From Nymphaea colorata (Eukaryota > Streptophyta > Magnoliopsida > Nymphaeales > Nymphaeaceae): a stretch of DNA of 64,000 nt. Positions 23,673 through 35,321 of this stretch are shown piece by piece. The position numbers were made by a program, and so were the translations under genes. Location: assembly GCF_008831285.2 (NCBI RefSeq), contig NC_045141.1, positions 6,465,224 to 6,529,223 of the forward strand. Reading direction: 5' to 3'. Below the pieces are notes generated by a model that was given only the letters and a program-made list of their open reading frames with translations, had not been told where the DNA came from and made no database searches. Numbering within the stretch: position 1 is the first letter of the stretch; every line of letters begins with the position of its first letter.

Positions 23673-25801
23673 TCTGTGTGTTCATTACATATGATAACTT
23701 CAACTGATTTGGTGACATAGCCTCCTTTTATTGCTGGAACATTGCCTAATTTCCATTTTTTGTTTGTGTATGCAATCTATGGAGCAAGTTTGCTCAGCTT
23801 AACAACAAATGCATGCCGTGAAGCAGCAACTGCAGTATTTTCTATCTATTTTTTCAAACTTCAATCTTCCATCTGACATTTCCTAGTTCCTGTTTTTTAT
23901 GCTTTACTCTGTATGTGTCAATATGCATGCATGCATCTGTGTATGTGTGTGTGAGAGAAAGAGAGAGAGAGAGAGAGACAGAGCGAGAGTAAAAAACAGG
24001 ACAGTTGAGTGACAAAAAAGGAGTCCACCCATGAGGAATGAGATTACTTCACCAAAGAGATATTGCCTCAGGGGCCCCAACCACCAAGAAGTTCTGGCTG
24101 GATGACATGGACCCTGCACGCTTTTGCATATGGCTGCCATGTTACTCTTTGCCAAACACTTTTCATGTTGACATGACACCCCTCAATTTTTTTCCCCTCT
24201 CTATGTATCTTAACCTTGTTTTATAGTCAACGTTAATGGCACAGCAAGGTTTAAATCCCAAGACAATAATAGATGGTAAATTTTCACTTTCTATGTCTAG
24301 CTGAAAACAACAAATCCTTCATCTCATTTCCCCACATTAATTTTGAAGTTCTTCAACTCCAGACATTTTGAGCCCACAATGCCAGCTAGCCAAACAAGTT
24401 CTGCAACATCAGCCACAGCCATCATATCTCATATAAATGGAAAATTCAAGGCCAAGATGTCAATAGGCATGCATGAATGACTATACACATCCAACATGTC
24501 TGTTTCAACACCACCAAACCTTGGATTAAAACTTACATCACCAAGAGTCTACCCGTTGAACATGTGTAAATAGTTGGTTATCAACGTGACTGCCCACTTT
24601 TTTTAATTTCCCTTACATGATGTCTTTATCTTCATGATCTTCAATGCGTCCATGATCTGCATGTTGTAAGCTTGGGACAAAGAATATAGAAGTCAGCATC
24701 CCGTGAAGTCTGATGTGCATCATCTTCATTCCTACGTTCAGTAGCTGGTTCCACAATTTTTTTGAAGGAGAAATTGCTCTCTTGCTTGAGAGTCTAGAGT
24801 AAACATTTCTTTAGGAGTAACAAACCTTAATACACATTACCGTTAGTTGGTTGAATCAGTTCATGTGATTGAACCACATTCCCATTGTGTTATCAACTTA
24901 TATTCTAACAATTGAACACATGTTGTGCCACTTTATTACACACAGACACAGATATATATATATATATATATATATATAATCAAACTGTCATAAAATATGA
25001 GAAATAGTAACTAGCATTGTGGTCAAATGGCTGTCCATCCATTAGCAATAATTTTCTTGACCAAGAGTAGTACACCTAATTAAAGTTACAACATACAGTT
25101 CTTGATTGATATTCAAATTTGGGCATCCTGAATAAGGGGACAGACAAATTTTTACCTCTTAAAGGACTCACATCACTGCACACCAGATATCAGTTTAACA
25201 ACAGTTAATTTCCCATGTGCCACATGCCCAATTCTACCTGAAAAATTGGAATAAATGGTCACTCAGTTTGTGTGCATACCTCAGTCGGGAACATAAAAAA
25301 TTCTTTTACAGTTATAAACAAAGTAAATAATCACCTTTTTCACCCAAAGTAAATCTTCCCTCCTTTTACATTCTCTCTTTTTTAACTTGGGTATCTTTCT
25401 TACTGCAAATACATGAAAAGAAAAAAGATTTATCTGAAGAAGAGAAAGGAACTGCAACTAAACAGAAAGATGCAGATCTGAAACGGGTGCAGTTGGTACA
25501 TCCTTTTCAGGGAGGGTGCATGCACTGCTCTTCAGGGAGCTGTGGTTATAGCATTCCTGCCTACTGGGGTTCAAGCAAGGTAAACACCGTGGCTGTTAGG
25601 GGAACGTTATAGAATATGAAAAATTTATACTGACACCACCAACAACAGATGCCAAAATCATGCTCCCTCTTTCACTAGATTCACACCAAACGTGAATCTA
25701 AGCTGATGAAAACCGTCTCCTTGTTTTGCATGGTTCACAATATAATCCTCTGCTATGTTCATCCATGTCGACAGCCTTCACACGAGAAAACAGATCGCAT
25801 G
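23637..25801. other. Spacer with microsatellites
   Basis: No supported gene. (CT)n(GT)n at about 23,638-23,690, (GT)n(GA)n at about 23,930-23,985 and (TA)n at about 24,953-24,978. A 62-codon frame at 24,038 (+) has no motif I recognise. Confidence 0.6.
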
Positions 25802-26110
25802 TCAGGAACAGATGAAGTCAAGATGGTCCATTAACTCCTGCTGCAGATCAAGTGCAGAACAGCTGTCAATTGTCAACAATTCAAGCTTGAAGAGGCAGGC
25901 GATCTGTTTCTTTGCATCCGTGGGACATGTTGTAGCTACTGCATCATTTTGTTGGAGAGTAATGTTATTGATGTCTGCCAAGGACTTGAGATTGGGGATG
26001 TCAGAAAGGCATAGGTATCTTAGTTTCGGGGGCCAGTAGCCTCCCAAGGTGATGTCCCCGGTGAAACCTTCCAGTAGCAATTCCTCCAGTTGGGAGAGAC
26101 ACCACACCCA
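25802..26110 (-). pseudogene. NLR copy D: last LRRs only
   Basis: An open frame of 101 codons on the minus strand gives the C-terminal LRRs of the same NLR family: LSQLEELLLEGFTGDITLGG, LCLSDIPNLKSLADINNITLQQNDA, CPTDAKKQIACL, LLTIDSCSALDLQQELMDHLD. Each phrase has a counterpart in copies A and B. Copy A lacks WPP and has a short insertion there. The match ends abruptly at about 26,110, where unrelated AT-rich sequence and then a retrotransposon gag begin. It is a truncated tail without its receptor. Confidence 0.85.
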
Positions 26111-26169
26111 CTGGAAATGGATTGGATTTATATCAGTTTGAAAATGGATTCAACATGCATATTCTTGAA

Positions 26170-26983
26170 TTATGACAAGTAAAAACATATCCATTCGCTG
26201 TAACAAGTTTGATTTGGCTCTCGGTAGCTAATCCACTGAAACCACTTCAAGGCTTCCCCTTTGAAGTACATCATCGCGTAGGTAATTTTTTTTATCATTT
26301 GGTATGCCTTGACACTGAAAATATTTTTCAGCTTTGAAAACCCATTCATGAGTTTGCTGTCCACTAAATCTTGGAAATTCGATCTTAAGTGCTGACACTC
26401 TTGCTTCAACCAGATTTCGGTTCTCTTGCCCTTGACACCCTACCGGCTGTCTCCTATCATCAACCGGTCGATTAGCTTCCTCATGATCCTCCCAAACTGG
26501 TCTTTGATGATCATGGACTGGTGGTGGTTGGCGTTCCCATTGTGATTCAACCCTAAGATTAGGTTGATTAGTCCCCTCATGCCTATCTCCCACATTTGGC
26601 ACTCCCTTAGACTGATTTATGAGTTTTTCTAATTCTTCAAGTATGTTAATAGCTGTCGGCCCTTCATAATTATTTTCTCTTTCATAGGACATGCTAGGCG
26701 TATTAAACCTGGTTTTCCCATGATTCTCACGTTTTATAACACTTTGCGTCGTCTTTTCAACCTGCTCCATGCGTTGGTTGAGTTGATGGTTTGAAGTAGT
26801 AACCATGGTAATCGATTGCATCATATGGTCCAGCTTGCTGTCTATTCCAGTCATCTTGCTATCTATCCCATTCATCTTGCTCTCCATCTCAGCTATTTTC
26901 TCATTTCTGAAATCCAACTCTGCCACAACTTCATCATTGTCTTGAGGAATCTCCTCGGCTTCTGGCTGCTTGCCTTTTCTCAC
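26170..26983 (-). pseudogene. Ty3/gypsy gag fragment (element C)
   Basis: The capsid precursor start of an LTR retrotransposon on the minus strand. The first ~200 residues are charged and Gln-rich with a coiled-coil-like stretch (KIAEMESKMNGIDSKMTGID). Then comes the start of the Retrotrans_gag domain, VSALKIEFPRFSGQQTHEWVF. A frameshift near 26,290 moves the rest (TYAMMYFKGEALKWFQW, matching the usual LEG-x-ALxW motif) to another frame. Nothing of protease or pol follows, so the element was cut off inside gag. The primer-binding site sits 30 bases upstream of the start, which fixes the orientation. Confidence 0.8.
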
Positions 26984-27012
26984 ATATTTGCTGTGTCAAA
27001 GACCCCAAAACA

Positions 27013-27024
27013 GCTCTGATACCA
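27013..27024 (-). promoter_or_regulatory. Primer-binding site for initiator tRNA-Met (element C)
   Basis: Minus strand TGGTATCAGAGC, the complement of the 3' end of plant initiator tRNA-Met and the usual primer site of plant LTR retrotransposons. It lies between the gag start and the inferred LTR edge at 27,030. Confidence 0.85.
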
Positions 27025-27029
27025 CTTGA

Positions 27030-29700
27030 TGCAACCTGCCCTTGTAGGTGCTCAAAAGAGACCAAGTTGCAGTCGCTTCCCAAGATCTATTGGGGCCAAC
27101 ACGCCGAGGAATGTTAAAAGAAAAGGGATTACAAAATTTCATTCCCAAGTCGGACACAACCGCGACTGAATATATCTCTTACGACTGATACACAAGTAGT
27201 GGTTCCCTCCCAAGTTTCAACCTACTACAAATCAAGAATGGGAATGTGAGGCTTTACAAGCGTCAACAATACAAGAAGATCTCTCCCTCACTCAACAATC
27301 ACATCATCCATGCCAAACCATACATTGAATCCCTAGGTCGAGCATTCCACACCCTTTGCCCTAGGACAGTCAAACAGCTTGGGAATGTGTCCTCAACTAG
27401 GTGAGCATTGGAGGATTCCCAAATGGCTGCAAACCCGAAGGTTTGCTGGATATCAAATGCACCCGTCCATGCAGCTATAGGGGGTTTTGGATGTACCTTG
27501 CTGGAGCTAGTCCAGCACTTGATGAGGAAGAAGGCGAAGTATATCCTTGGTATTCAGCTATACTCTACAGCTCAATCGGCTACAAGTCCTCCGGTGGCGG
27601 TCAATCTCCAATGTGTAGGCTCCTAGTGTTTAAGACAACACTAGTAGTTTACTGTTCTTGTAAGAAACAGCTGAACAAAAAGTAATGGAGGCGGTGCATC
27701 ACCCGAATAGTAGGAAACCCCAATTGTGTGATGTAGATTGAGGGAAGCTATCTTCAGAGTGGCGCTGAAAATCATCTGTCCCCTTCAAATGGACGGTAGA
27801 TTGGAATGAAGTCCACCACCAGCCTGCTATGCCTATGATGTGCGCTTCCAGAAAACAAGAGCAGTCATTGTATGCCATCAGAAATCTCAGATGAAAGCAG
27901 AAGTAGAGATGCTTCACTGGAGATGAGATCAACCCCTACTATCTGTAATCGAATTTGGGGGATGCTGGTGTTGAATGGGTGACGACGCACGCCTCTTCAA
28001 GACAGCTCCTTGCTACAAGATCGAGCTCCAACAGGTTCTGCTTCTCACCTAATTCAACAGCTCACTGCCACAACTATCAACAGAGAGTATGGTGCTGCGA
28101 AGGAATCAAGAGCTCAAGCAGAAGATAATTCTACAGATCATCAAGCTCAAGTCATGGAGAATGCACCAAAGAATCGAGTTCACCCAAGTTTGTAACAGAA
28201 TTTGGGGAAACGGGCGAGAATCCCTCTCGCAGGTGTGGAACTAGCTCCCAGACTGGTGGTCCTTCAAAAAATTATAACTCCGTGTACAGAGGTCCAAAAA
28301 TCATGAAATAGATCTGGAGTAAGCCAAGATCTGGAGGATTAGAGGCTCCAAAAATCATCCCCAAAGTCGTTTCCAATAGGTGACAAGTTGAAGCTTGAAG
28401 TTGCACATGGATTTGTCTGACATCAGCCTGTCGCAGGACTCAGGCAATGTCTGGAGCCACTCACCTTCAAAAATTTGCTAAAATTCAACCATAGCATGGA
28501 TTGAGCTGAAATTTGTACCAGTGATAGCTGAGATCCTGATGTACGAACGCCTAAAAATTAAGCTTCAAAGTAGCTACCAAAAGGTGAGTCGTTGAGGATT
28601 GAAATCAGCCTAGTTTCTGGTGTCTCTCAGAACTGTGCCGGCTAATTTTGTGATCCGCCATCATGATTCTGATGAGCTCTGGCGAACTATCCAAAACAGC
28701 TCGGATTCTTTCCAAACTTCACCAGAATGATCCCCCAAGAGTATGAAGACGTATGAGCCATTTCCTGCTCAGATCAACCTCCGATCACCATAATTAAGCT
28801 AATTTTTAGAGATTGCCATCGTTGTCTTCAGAACAGGAATTCAGCCTCTCTTTCTTCATCTTCAGTCAGTTGATTCCTCACTGTTTCACTCTGTAGTTCA
28901 TCACAAGGGATGCACAACAATTAGACATAGATTGCGACAGTAGGAATCGATTCTTAAAAGAATTGAAATCGATCTAGGTCAAACGTTAGGCGATCTGCCT
29001 GAAACAGGGATCGTTCTCGCCTGAAGTCGTCAGCATCTCAAATCCCTCTCAAATCCTTCGATCTTAGTCAGATCAAACCGATCTATTCTTCTCGTTAGAT
29101 GAGTTGACTCAAATCGATCAGAACATCAGCATCCTCTCCACTTCTGATCGGGTAAACAAGAAGTTCTTGCGGTAGAATATCCACGGAGAAGGATTTCTTA
29201 CCGATTGAGAAGTTCCTCCGGCTGTCGACGTGCAGTTCAGAAATTCCTCGGATGAGGTACGATCTGTTGTGCAACCAAGTGATCCTTCTTCCGATTCCAG
29301 CCTCTAGCACCTCAAGGATTTGAGAGCACTTGCACTGTGACCAGATCTACTTCTACACTGTATTCGATGTCTACAGTTTCGGTAGCCTTTTCGGTTCGGC
29401 TCCTCTGGTTCTGTAGGTGATCTTCTTCTCCAGCAAAGTCTCCTTCGCTGGCCAAGCTTTTGGCGCCACACTTAAGCAGCTCAAACTCTCTCGTGCAGGA
29501 AGAAAAGGTTTCTTTTATTGATTCAATTTCCAAAAGTTACAAGTTTTGGCACAGTCACCAGCTTGTATGCCCCTGGACTGTCTCGGGTTTAACCCATTGT
29601 CTCGAACTCATATGAGTACAAGACCTGTCTCAATCAAATCCAAAACAAAACAAATACAATGACTCGGTCTTGGCTTGAACCCAGCCGTGACACGCTCAGG
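27030..29700 (-). mobile_element. Probable 5' LTR of element C
   Basis: The LTR should end five bases from the primer-binding site. On the plus strand the sequence there reads TGCAACCTGCC, compatible with a TG..CA boundary. No second LTR is in the window, so the outer edge is not known; about 29,700 is an estimate from a change in composition. Frames inside (27,401-27,685; 28,010-28,195; 29,095-29,533) show no known domain. Confidence 0.4.
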
Positions 29701-30640
29701 TTAGCCTGAGATCTTGCCAACTAAACCTGACCCGGATGCACTCTTTGTTGCGCCCAGTCTTCCTTGGTCTCTTACAGCTGACATAGTCTTTCTCTGCCCG
29801 AACCAGGAACCTTTGCTCTTCAGCCTTGCTCTACTGACCACTGACCTGACCGAACCTAGTCCCTTCCATGCTCTGCTCAGTTGACCGAACCTTGCTTGAA
29901 CCCATTGTATGCTCCTCGCACTTGTCACCAGCTGCAATCTGTAGGCCGCAACTCTCTTTAGTCTTTAGATTAACCTCACAACAGATATTGCTGCCCTTTG
30001 CTATCTCCCTCACTGGCTTGCGCCTAGCACCTTACGCTTCGGTCTCCTCAGAAGGTTAACCTCACTAGCCTCCGGACTGCCTATCTCAATCAGCCCTTCG
30101 GTTTTGCGCTCTACATTTAGTGCCTCGGCTTTGCTCGACATGGAATTAGCCTCACTTCGCTCAAAACACCTTGGCCCTCCCTGTATCTTCTCTCAGTTAA
30201 CCTCACAATGCCTAAAGTCAATAGCTTCAACTGATGCCGCACTAGCCATCCCCCCGCTTCCGACCATGACTGCGATAGCAGCAGGTATCCCGCCTACGTC
30301 CTCGGCAGCCTCCTCAGCCACACTCGGCTGTGCTCTGGGTAGGTGCACATCAGCATCAAATCAGTTAAAGATGCCTTTTTGGTTATCTCCTCTACCTTCC
30401 GTTGACAGTTTCACAGATCAATATACAAAAAAAAATGGAGTCATGCTCCAGTGCCAAATTCTGGACTTGCACAGGCTTTTTCACTCCTTAGCTTGGAATT
30501 CCAACTCATGTTCAACGATGAAGTATCCTAGAACTGAAAAGGTAGGTGAGACACTTCTAGAACTGGAGCAGGCATCTACCGTAAAGCATATTTGCTTGGC
30601 ATGATTGATTCACTCTAAAATTTGCACTTGATTTGTTGAT
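29701..30640. other. GC-richer unclassified block with recurring TTAACCTCAC
   Basis: The word (G/A)TTAACCTCAC or a near match recurs at about 29,970, 30,054, 30,147 and 30,196. A 166-codon plus-strand frame at 30,104-30,604 is Ser/Ala/Leu-rich and matches nothing I know. It may be more of the retroelement to its left. Confidence 0.35.
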
Positions 30641-30647
30641 ATTATAG

Positions 30648-31156
30648 AGAATCCAAGTCCTCCATGTGATCCTTGACCTTCCGTAAGCTCAAATTCTATT
30701 ATCACCCCTTTATCTGAGGAAGCATTGAGTGCTAGTGATGCAGGTCGGATAGGGCACCTGGTGCTACCAAAAAAGTGTGTAGAGGTATGTTACTGAAATT
30801 TTTATTGTCGTCTTTTCTGAAACTAAGACCATGTTAGACTTTTTCGTCCTCTTGTTTTACCATATAATAGAGCGTCTAACTTGTTTAGAGCTGCTTTCTT
30901 CCTTGGACTTCCTTCAATAATTAAATTTGGTTTTTGGTACAATCATGTGCTTGATTCTTATGCAATTCTTAATCTTGAACAGACATACTTCCCGGCAATT
31001 TCTCATCCTGAAGGACTGCCTCTTAGGATTCAGGATGCAAATGGAAAGGATTGGGTGTTTCAATTTCGATTTTGGCCAAATAATAACAGTAGGATGTATG
31101 TGTTGGAAGGTGTAACATCATCATTCAGTCAAAGCAACAGCAAGCTGGTGACATAG
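30648..31156 (+). pseudogene. VAL/HSI2-type B3 domain fragment, two exons
   Basis: Part of a B3-domain transcriptional repressor of the VAL (HSI2) type, which in plants binds RY elements and silences seed genes. Exon 1 (about 30,648-30,784) encodes [20 protein letters not shown] and ends at a GT donor. Exon 2 (30,983-31,156), after a TTGAACAG acceptor, encodes [19 protein letters not shown], then the hallmark [20 protein letters not shown]. Exon phases match. A TGA lies in exon 1 (30,674), and one base is missing near 31,117, which shifts the IQS..QAGD part. The exons for the rest of B3, the zinc finger and the CW and EAR parts are not seen around it. It is a captured or truncated gene piece. 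Confidence 0.85.
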
Positions 31157-32389
31157 GTAATGTGTGCAGCCTGGTCATTTCTTCTTGCTTGTGCATGCAA
31201 TGCTTGGCACGCAATTAACTAAGAAGCCTCTCAATCATCCTTGTGCGTCTCATTAAATTTACACTTTCCGAAGTTGAGTTACCTTTTTTTGAATATAAAT
31301 CAGCAAATGATTGTGATTTCTGTTCAAGTCATCGAAACTTCACGGATGGACAAAGCTTTCTACCAGACATAGCACTATTGTTTTTGAGTAATATCCCATT
31401 TAATATAAGGGAACTTGTGTTATGTTATTAGAGGTCATACTGGAATATAGTATTATGATCAGAATAGGATAACCATGTTATTTGGTCATAACTGTATAGG
31501 AGTTATGACCATATATATACTTATATATGGTGGGCTGTATAAGTAAATGTACCCTATTTAGTACATATTTAGTTGATTTTGATTCTCTGTTAGTTGAGTT
31601 TGGTTTCTAGCTAGACATATGTTGGATAAGTTGGGATGATGTGGATGAGCAATAAGGAAACTAAGAGAGAACATGGGTAAGCACGTGATTTTATTTGGTT
31701 TCCCTTATGGACCCAAATTCGGAGGTCACCACACTTAATCCCCTATCCTCACTCATGGGTCCTATTTCTCATTGCTGATTAGGTAGTAGTTTTTTCGAAA
31801 TGTGATTCTAGATTTGATTTGATTTGATTTTTTTCATTTACATAATCTTATACTAGCTAACTATTTCTTGTACTCTTGCTACGTTTAGTTGTTTTAAAAT
31901 GTTGGATATGCTTGAGAAGGCCCTATGGTATTTCCGGCACATAGCCATCTAACCATTCATTTTAACAACCCCCTATCTCCAGCATGCGGTAGATTTCCTT
32001 CTATTTATCCCTCCTTCTTGTTGCTCTTCTTAGCTGGCGTAAAGAATTTTCAAGTGTCAAAAGTGAGAGTAAGATAAGGTGTTCCATCTTGAAGCATCAT
32101 TGAGCACACTGTCCACCACGCTGCTGGGTCCTCCATTGAACTTTCTCTTTACAGGTTGGGACTTGGTTCCATTTGGATTCGTGTTAAGGTCAGGTCTTAT
32201 TGGTGAGTATCAAACAGGTTTAGAGTCTTTTAGACTTTGAGACCTAGGTTCAGTATGTATCGTTTTTTATGTTCCATGTGATTCCAGCCTATGGCCGTGC
32301 TCAGTTTAGAGTGAGTTTCATGTAGTGCGTCATTTAACTAGAGTCCTCATCATGTGAGACTATTGTTGAAGGTCAATTGTTTGGACTTT

Positions 32390-32610
32390 CTTCTTGTGGT
32401 GCTTGACTTGCCTTCTTTAGGTGCATATTTTATTTGTAGTCTAATCCAGTGGGGACGTGGGTAGTTTTCTGATTTCATGCTTGTTTGAATCTTAGTTAAA
32501 GTGGTTGGTGTCTGATTGTTAAGTGTCATGTTTTATTCATTGAGCTTGTGATTTTGAATATGTATGTTAGTTGCCCATGGCATGGTTACACCAATTTATA
32601 TTTTAGAATG
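32390..32610 (+). repeat. Direct repeat, left copy
   Basis: Landmarks CTTCTTGT, TAGTCTAATCCAGTGGGGACGTGG, CTTGTTTGAATCTTAGTTAA, TCATTGAGCTTGTGATT and TGTTAGTTG recur in the same order at 33,916-34,150. Confidence 0.75.
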
Positions 32611-33915
32611 TATATGAATATTGGAGCTGTCATGCCTTGGTATTTACTTTGTGTGTTTGTTTCTCTTCATTAGTCAAGCCTTTCTGAATGGGTTGAACCT
32701 AGTTACTTAGGTGAATTATTTTGCAAACATATATTAGTCATCGATTTGTTTTTTCGTTATTTGTCTTTGGTCGTTGACATTCCTTATATCATAAGCATTC
32801 AGTATTTTTGAAGGTCCTCTGTTTCCATTGAGTCAATACAACATTTAGTTTTGGTATCAACTCTTTACAAAGACAGGTCTAACCATGATTTGGCAAACCT
32901 GTAAAAACTACAAAAATCATTCTCTGTTTCAGAGTCAGAAGACTTATGACGTTCTGATCTGGGATAAAGTTGAATTTGGGTTTGATTGTTGGTTTGAAGT
33001 TTCTTGCGTGAAAATCAGCCGACAAAATTTGAATTTTTTTTCAACTTTGAGTATTTTGATATATTCTTCTTAAACTTTTCACTGTTTCTATTTCTCACAA
33101 ACAAAAATTTTGGAAACTGAGCTGTATTTCTTGTTTTTTTGAATTCTACCTAGGAAACAGATTTTTCAATTTTACTTTTTACAAATTTTTTAGTGAAACT
33201 TTCTAGTTATTATCATTATTATTTATTTAAGGCTCTGTATCCATATCAAACCCAATACTCCAACCTACACAGTTTTAGACTTTTTGTTTGGTGGGGAGAA
33301 TTGTGACTTTGCATATATTTGTGTGTTATTGCTAGGAAAATTATCTAGTAAGGTTTTTGATTGCCTTATTTTGTTCGAGCCCTTCTTCACTTAGGTCTCC
33401 TCTAAAGATAGAGCTCAAGCCTGTTCATGTCTATGAGAAGGAGTGGGCTGCCGAGCCACTAGGTCCCTGCTTTAGGATCTCAAGGCATCACTCTTCCTTG
33501 GAGTCCTTGGTGAGTCCGAGGATAGGGATGTGGTGCGACCTCTAGGGTGAGAATAAGGAGGGAGGCATGACGTGCATGGGTGCTTAGGGAGTTGGTAGGG
33601 ATTCAGCTTCGCTTGGTGGGTGCTAAAGGAGAGGGACATGGAGGGTATGGGAGGGATTGAAGTGGGGGGGCTATACATGTGAGAGAGAGAGAGAGAGAGA
33701 GCAAAGGGGCTTGAATCTCCCTTGTGCATGTCCTTCATCATTTTCTGTACAGCCAAGTCCTTCATCATCTTCATCATTTTCTCCAAGTCCAACATGGATC
33801 CATTTGGTTGTCCTTGTGAAATTTATGTTTTTTTTTTTTTAAGAACACATTTTAAATTGAATTTTCTTGATGTTCTGATCTAGTTCGAGATGCATGAAAG
33901 TTTGGTTTTGAATTG

Positions 33916-34150
33916 AATTTTCTTCTTGTTGCCTTCCTAGCTGTAGTTTAGTATAGTGGGGACGTGGTTCAGGTTAGTGCTCATGGTTCAAAATGCCATA
34001 CTTGTTTGAGTCTTAGTTAAGGTAGTTGCAGTTTGTTTGTTAACTGTCGTGTTCTCTTCATTGAGCTTGTGATTCTATTTAAAGGCAGATACGTTAGTTG
34101 GACATGTCATGGCTATGCCCAGGTATATAAGGATGCATGTGTATACTAGA
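33916..34150 (+). repeat. Direct repeat, right copy
   Basis: Partner of 32,390-32,610, about 1.5 kb apart and diverged by small indels. The pair could be the decayed long terminal repeats of a small retroelement, but no primer site or coding part was found between them. Confidence 0.7.
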
Positions 34151-34747
34151 GTTTTATAGTCATCTATATTTGTTGCTACTTCTTCTACATCAGTATCTTC
34201 ACTTTGTTTTGTTTCTCACTTCAAGCTTCTTGAAAAGGCTAGCTCCTTTCTCTCTTGAGTGCATATGACACTTGAATATGCTTTTTTGTGGGGGAGACTC
34301 TACCTGTGTTCATAATTGTTGATGGTGCAGTAGAACAAGGAGGCAATAGGATGATCTATAAAGATTTGATCATTGGCTCTGCATGCATTGTATTTTCTCC
34401 TAAAATTGGTAGCCAGTTGAAGGGGGTTGTGAAGAAAGGGATTAGGATGATTTTATCACCTCCTCCTGTGCATCAATGTACCAGTGCAATTTTTGAAATT
34501 ATGATCTTATGTTGGTTTTCAGGATTTGTGGATTAATTGGAAAACTTTAGATTTGCATTTGAGTTTGTACAATGAAACTTGTCTAGGTATGAAGCTCAAT
34601 TTGTGATGACACATGTACAGGGTTCATCTCTTGTTTTTTTCATTTTTTTTTATTGCAGATAGTTGAGTTTGGCATCCTTCATATATTTCTGCTATGTATT
34701 CTTGACATACTTTTAAAAATTTTTAGTTATTCAACCGCTGTTTGTAG

Positions 34748-34987
34748 GTCCTCTCAAGTATTGGTGCAAGAGAAGCGAAGTTGATGTGCTGGTTTCCAAC
34801 TTAGCTGCTTGGAATGACGATGTTGTTTCTAGTTCTTTAGATAGTGTTGGCTATTGGATTGAGGGCTTGCCATTTGGGCACTCATTGAGTGGTTACTGGA
34901 AATTTTATTTGGCAACTAGCTCCACAAGAACACCTATGAGGTTCTATGAGAGTACATTCGAAGATATAAATTGCGAAGAGCTACCAG
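34748..34987 (+). pseudogene. Family-2 beta-galactosidase (lacZ-type) exon fragment
   Basis: One internal exon with clean borders (TTTGTAG before, CAG|GTTT after). It encodes LKYWCKRSEVDVLVSNLAAW, then LPFGHSLSGYWKFYLA, then FYESTFEDINCEELP. This is the N-terminal sugar-binding part of the plant glycoside hydrolase family 2 beta-galactosidases, which normally continue PVPSNWQMHGFD. That continuation, the catalytic domain and the upstream exon are not seen nearby. The frame itself is open. It is an isolated exon among repeats and unlikely to make an enzyme. Confidence 0.8.
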
Positions 34988-35321
34988 GTTTATTTTTTTC
35001 TCTCATATGCAAATCAGTGGCAGAGTTAGAAAGTTGAGCTGCAGGGCCACTCTCTTGTCATTTAGTAGAATAAAAAATGTCATTTCATGTAAGAATTTCC
35101 TGAAACAGAAGATGTGTTTTAGTTAATAGAATAACAAATTGCACTACTACACAAGAATAACTTAATAAGTTAATGAACAATATAATTTTTAATGTCTTTT
35201 TTAATACTCTTTTTTAATACGACAGAAAAGACATGCCACTTAACGAGCCTTCTTTTGGGAGTTTGTCCCAATAAAATTTGACTTTAGATTTTTATATTTG
35301 TTGTAAAGAAAACTAAATCCA

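Larger units (their letters stand above)
31157..34747. other. Spacer with LTR-like and repeated sequence
   Basis: No gene recognised in 3.6 kb. TTATTTGGTCATAACTGTATAGGAGTTATGACCATATATA (palindromic at 31,480-31,520) looks like an LTR or a miniature element. A pair of ~220-base direct repeats lies at 32,390 and 33,916. An 82-codon frame at 34,288-34,536 (+) and a 62-codon frame at 32,885 have no known motif. A (GA)n run is at 33,680. Confidence 0.5.

Noticed and set aside
30104-30604. 166-codon plus-strand frame as a gene
   Set aside because: Low-complexity Ser/Ala/Leu content, no motif, no splice or promoter support, and it lies next to probable retroelement sequence.
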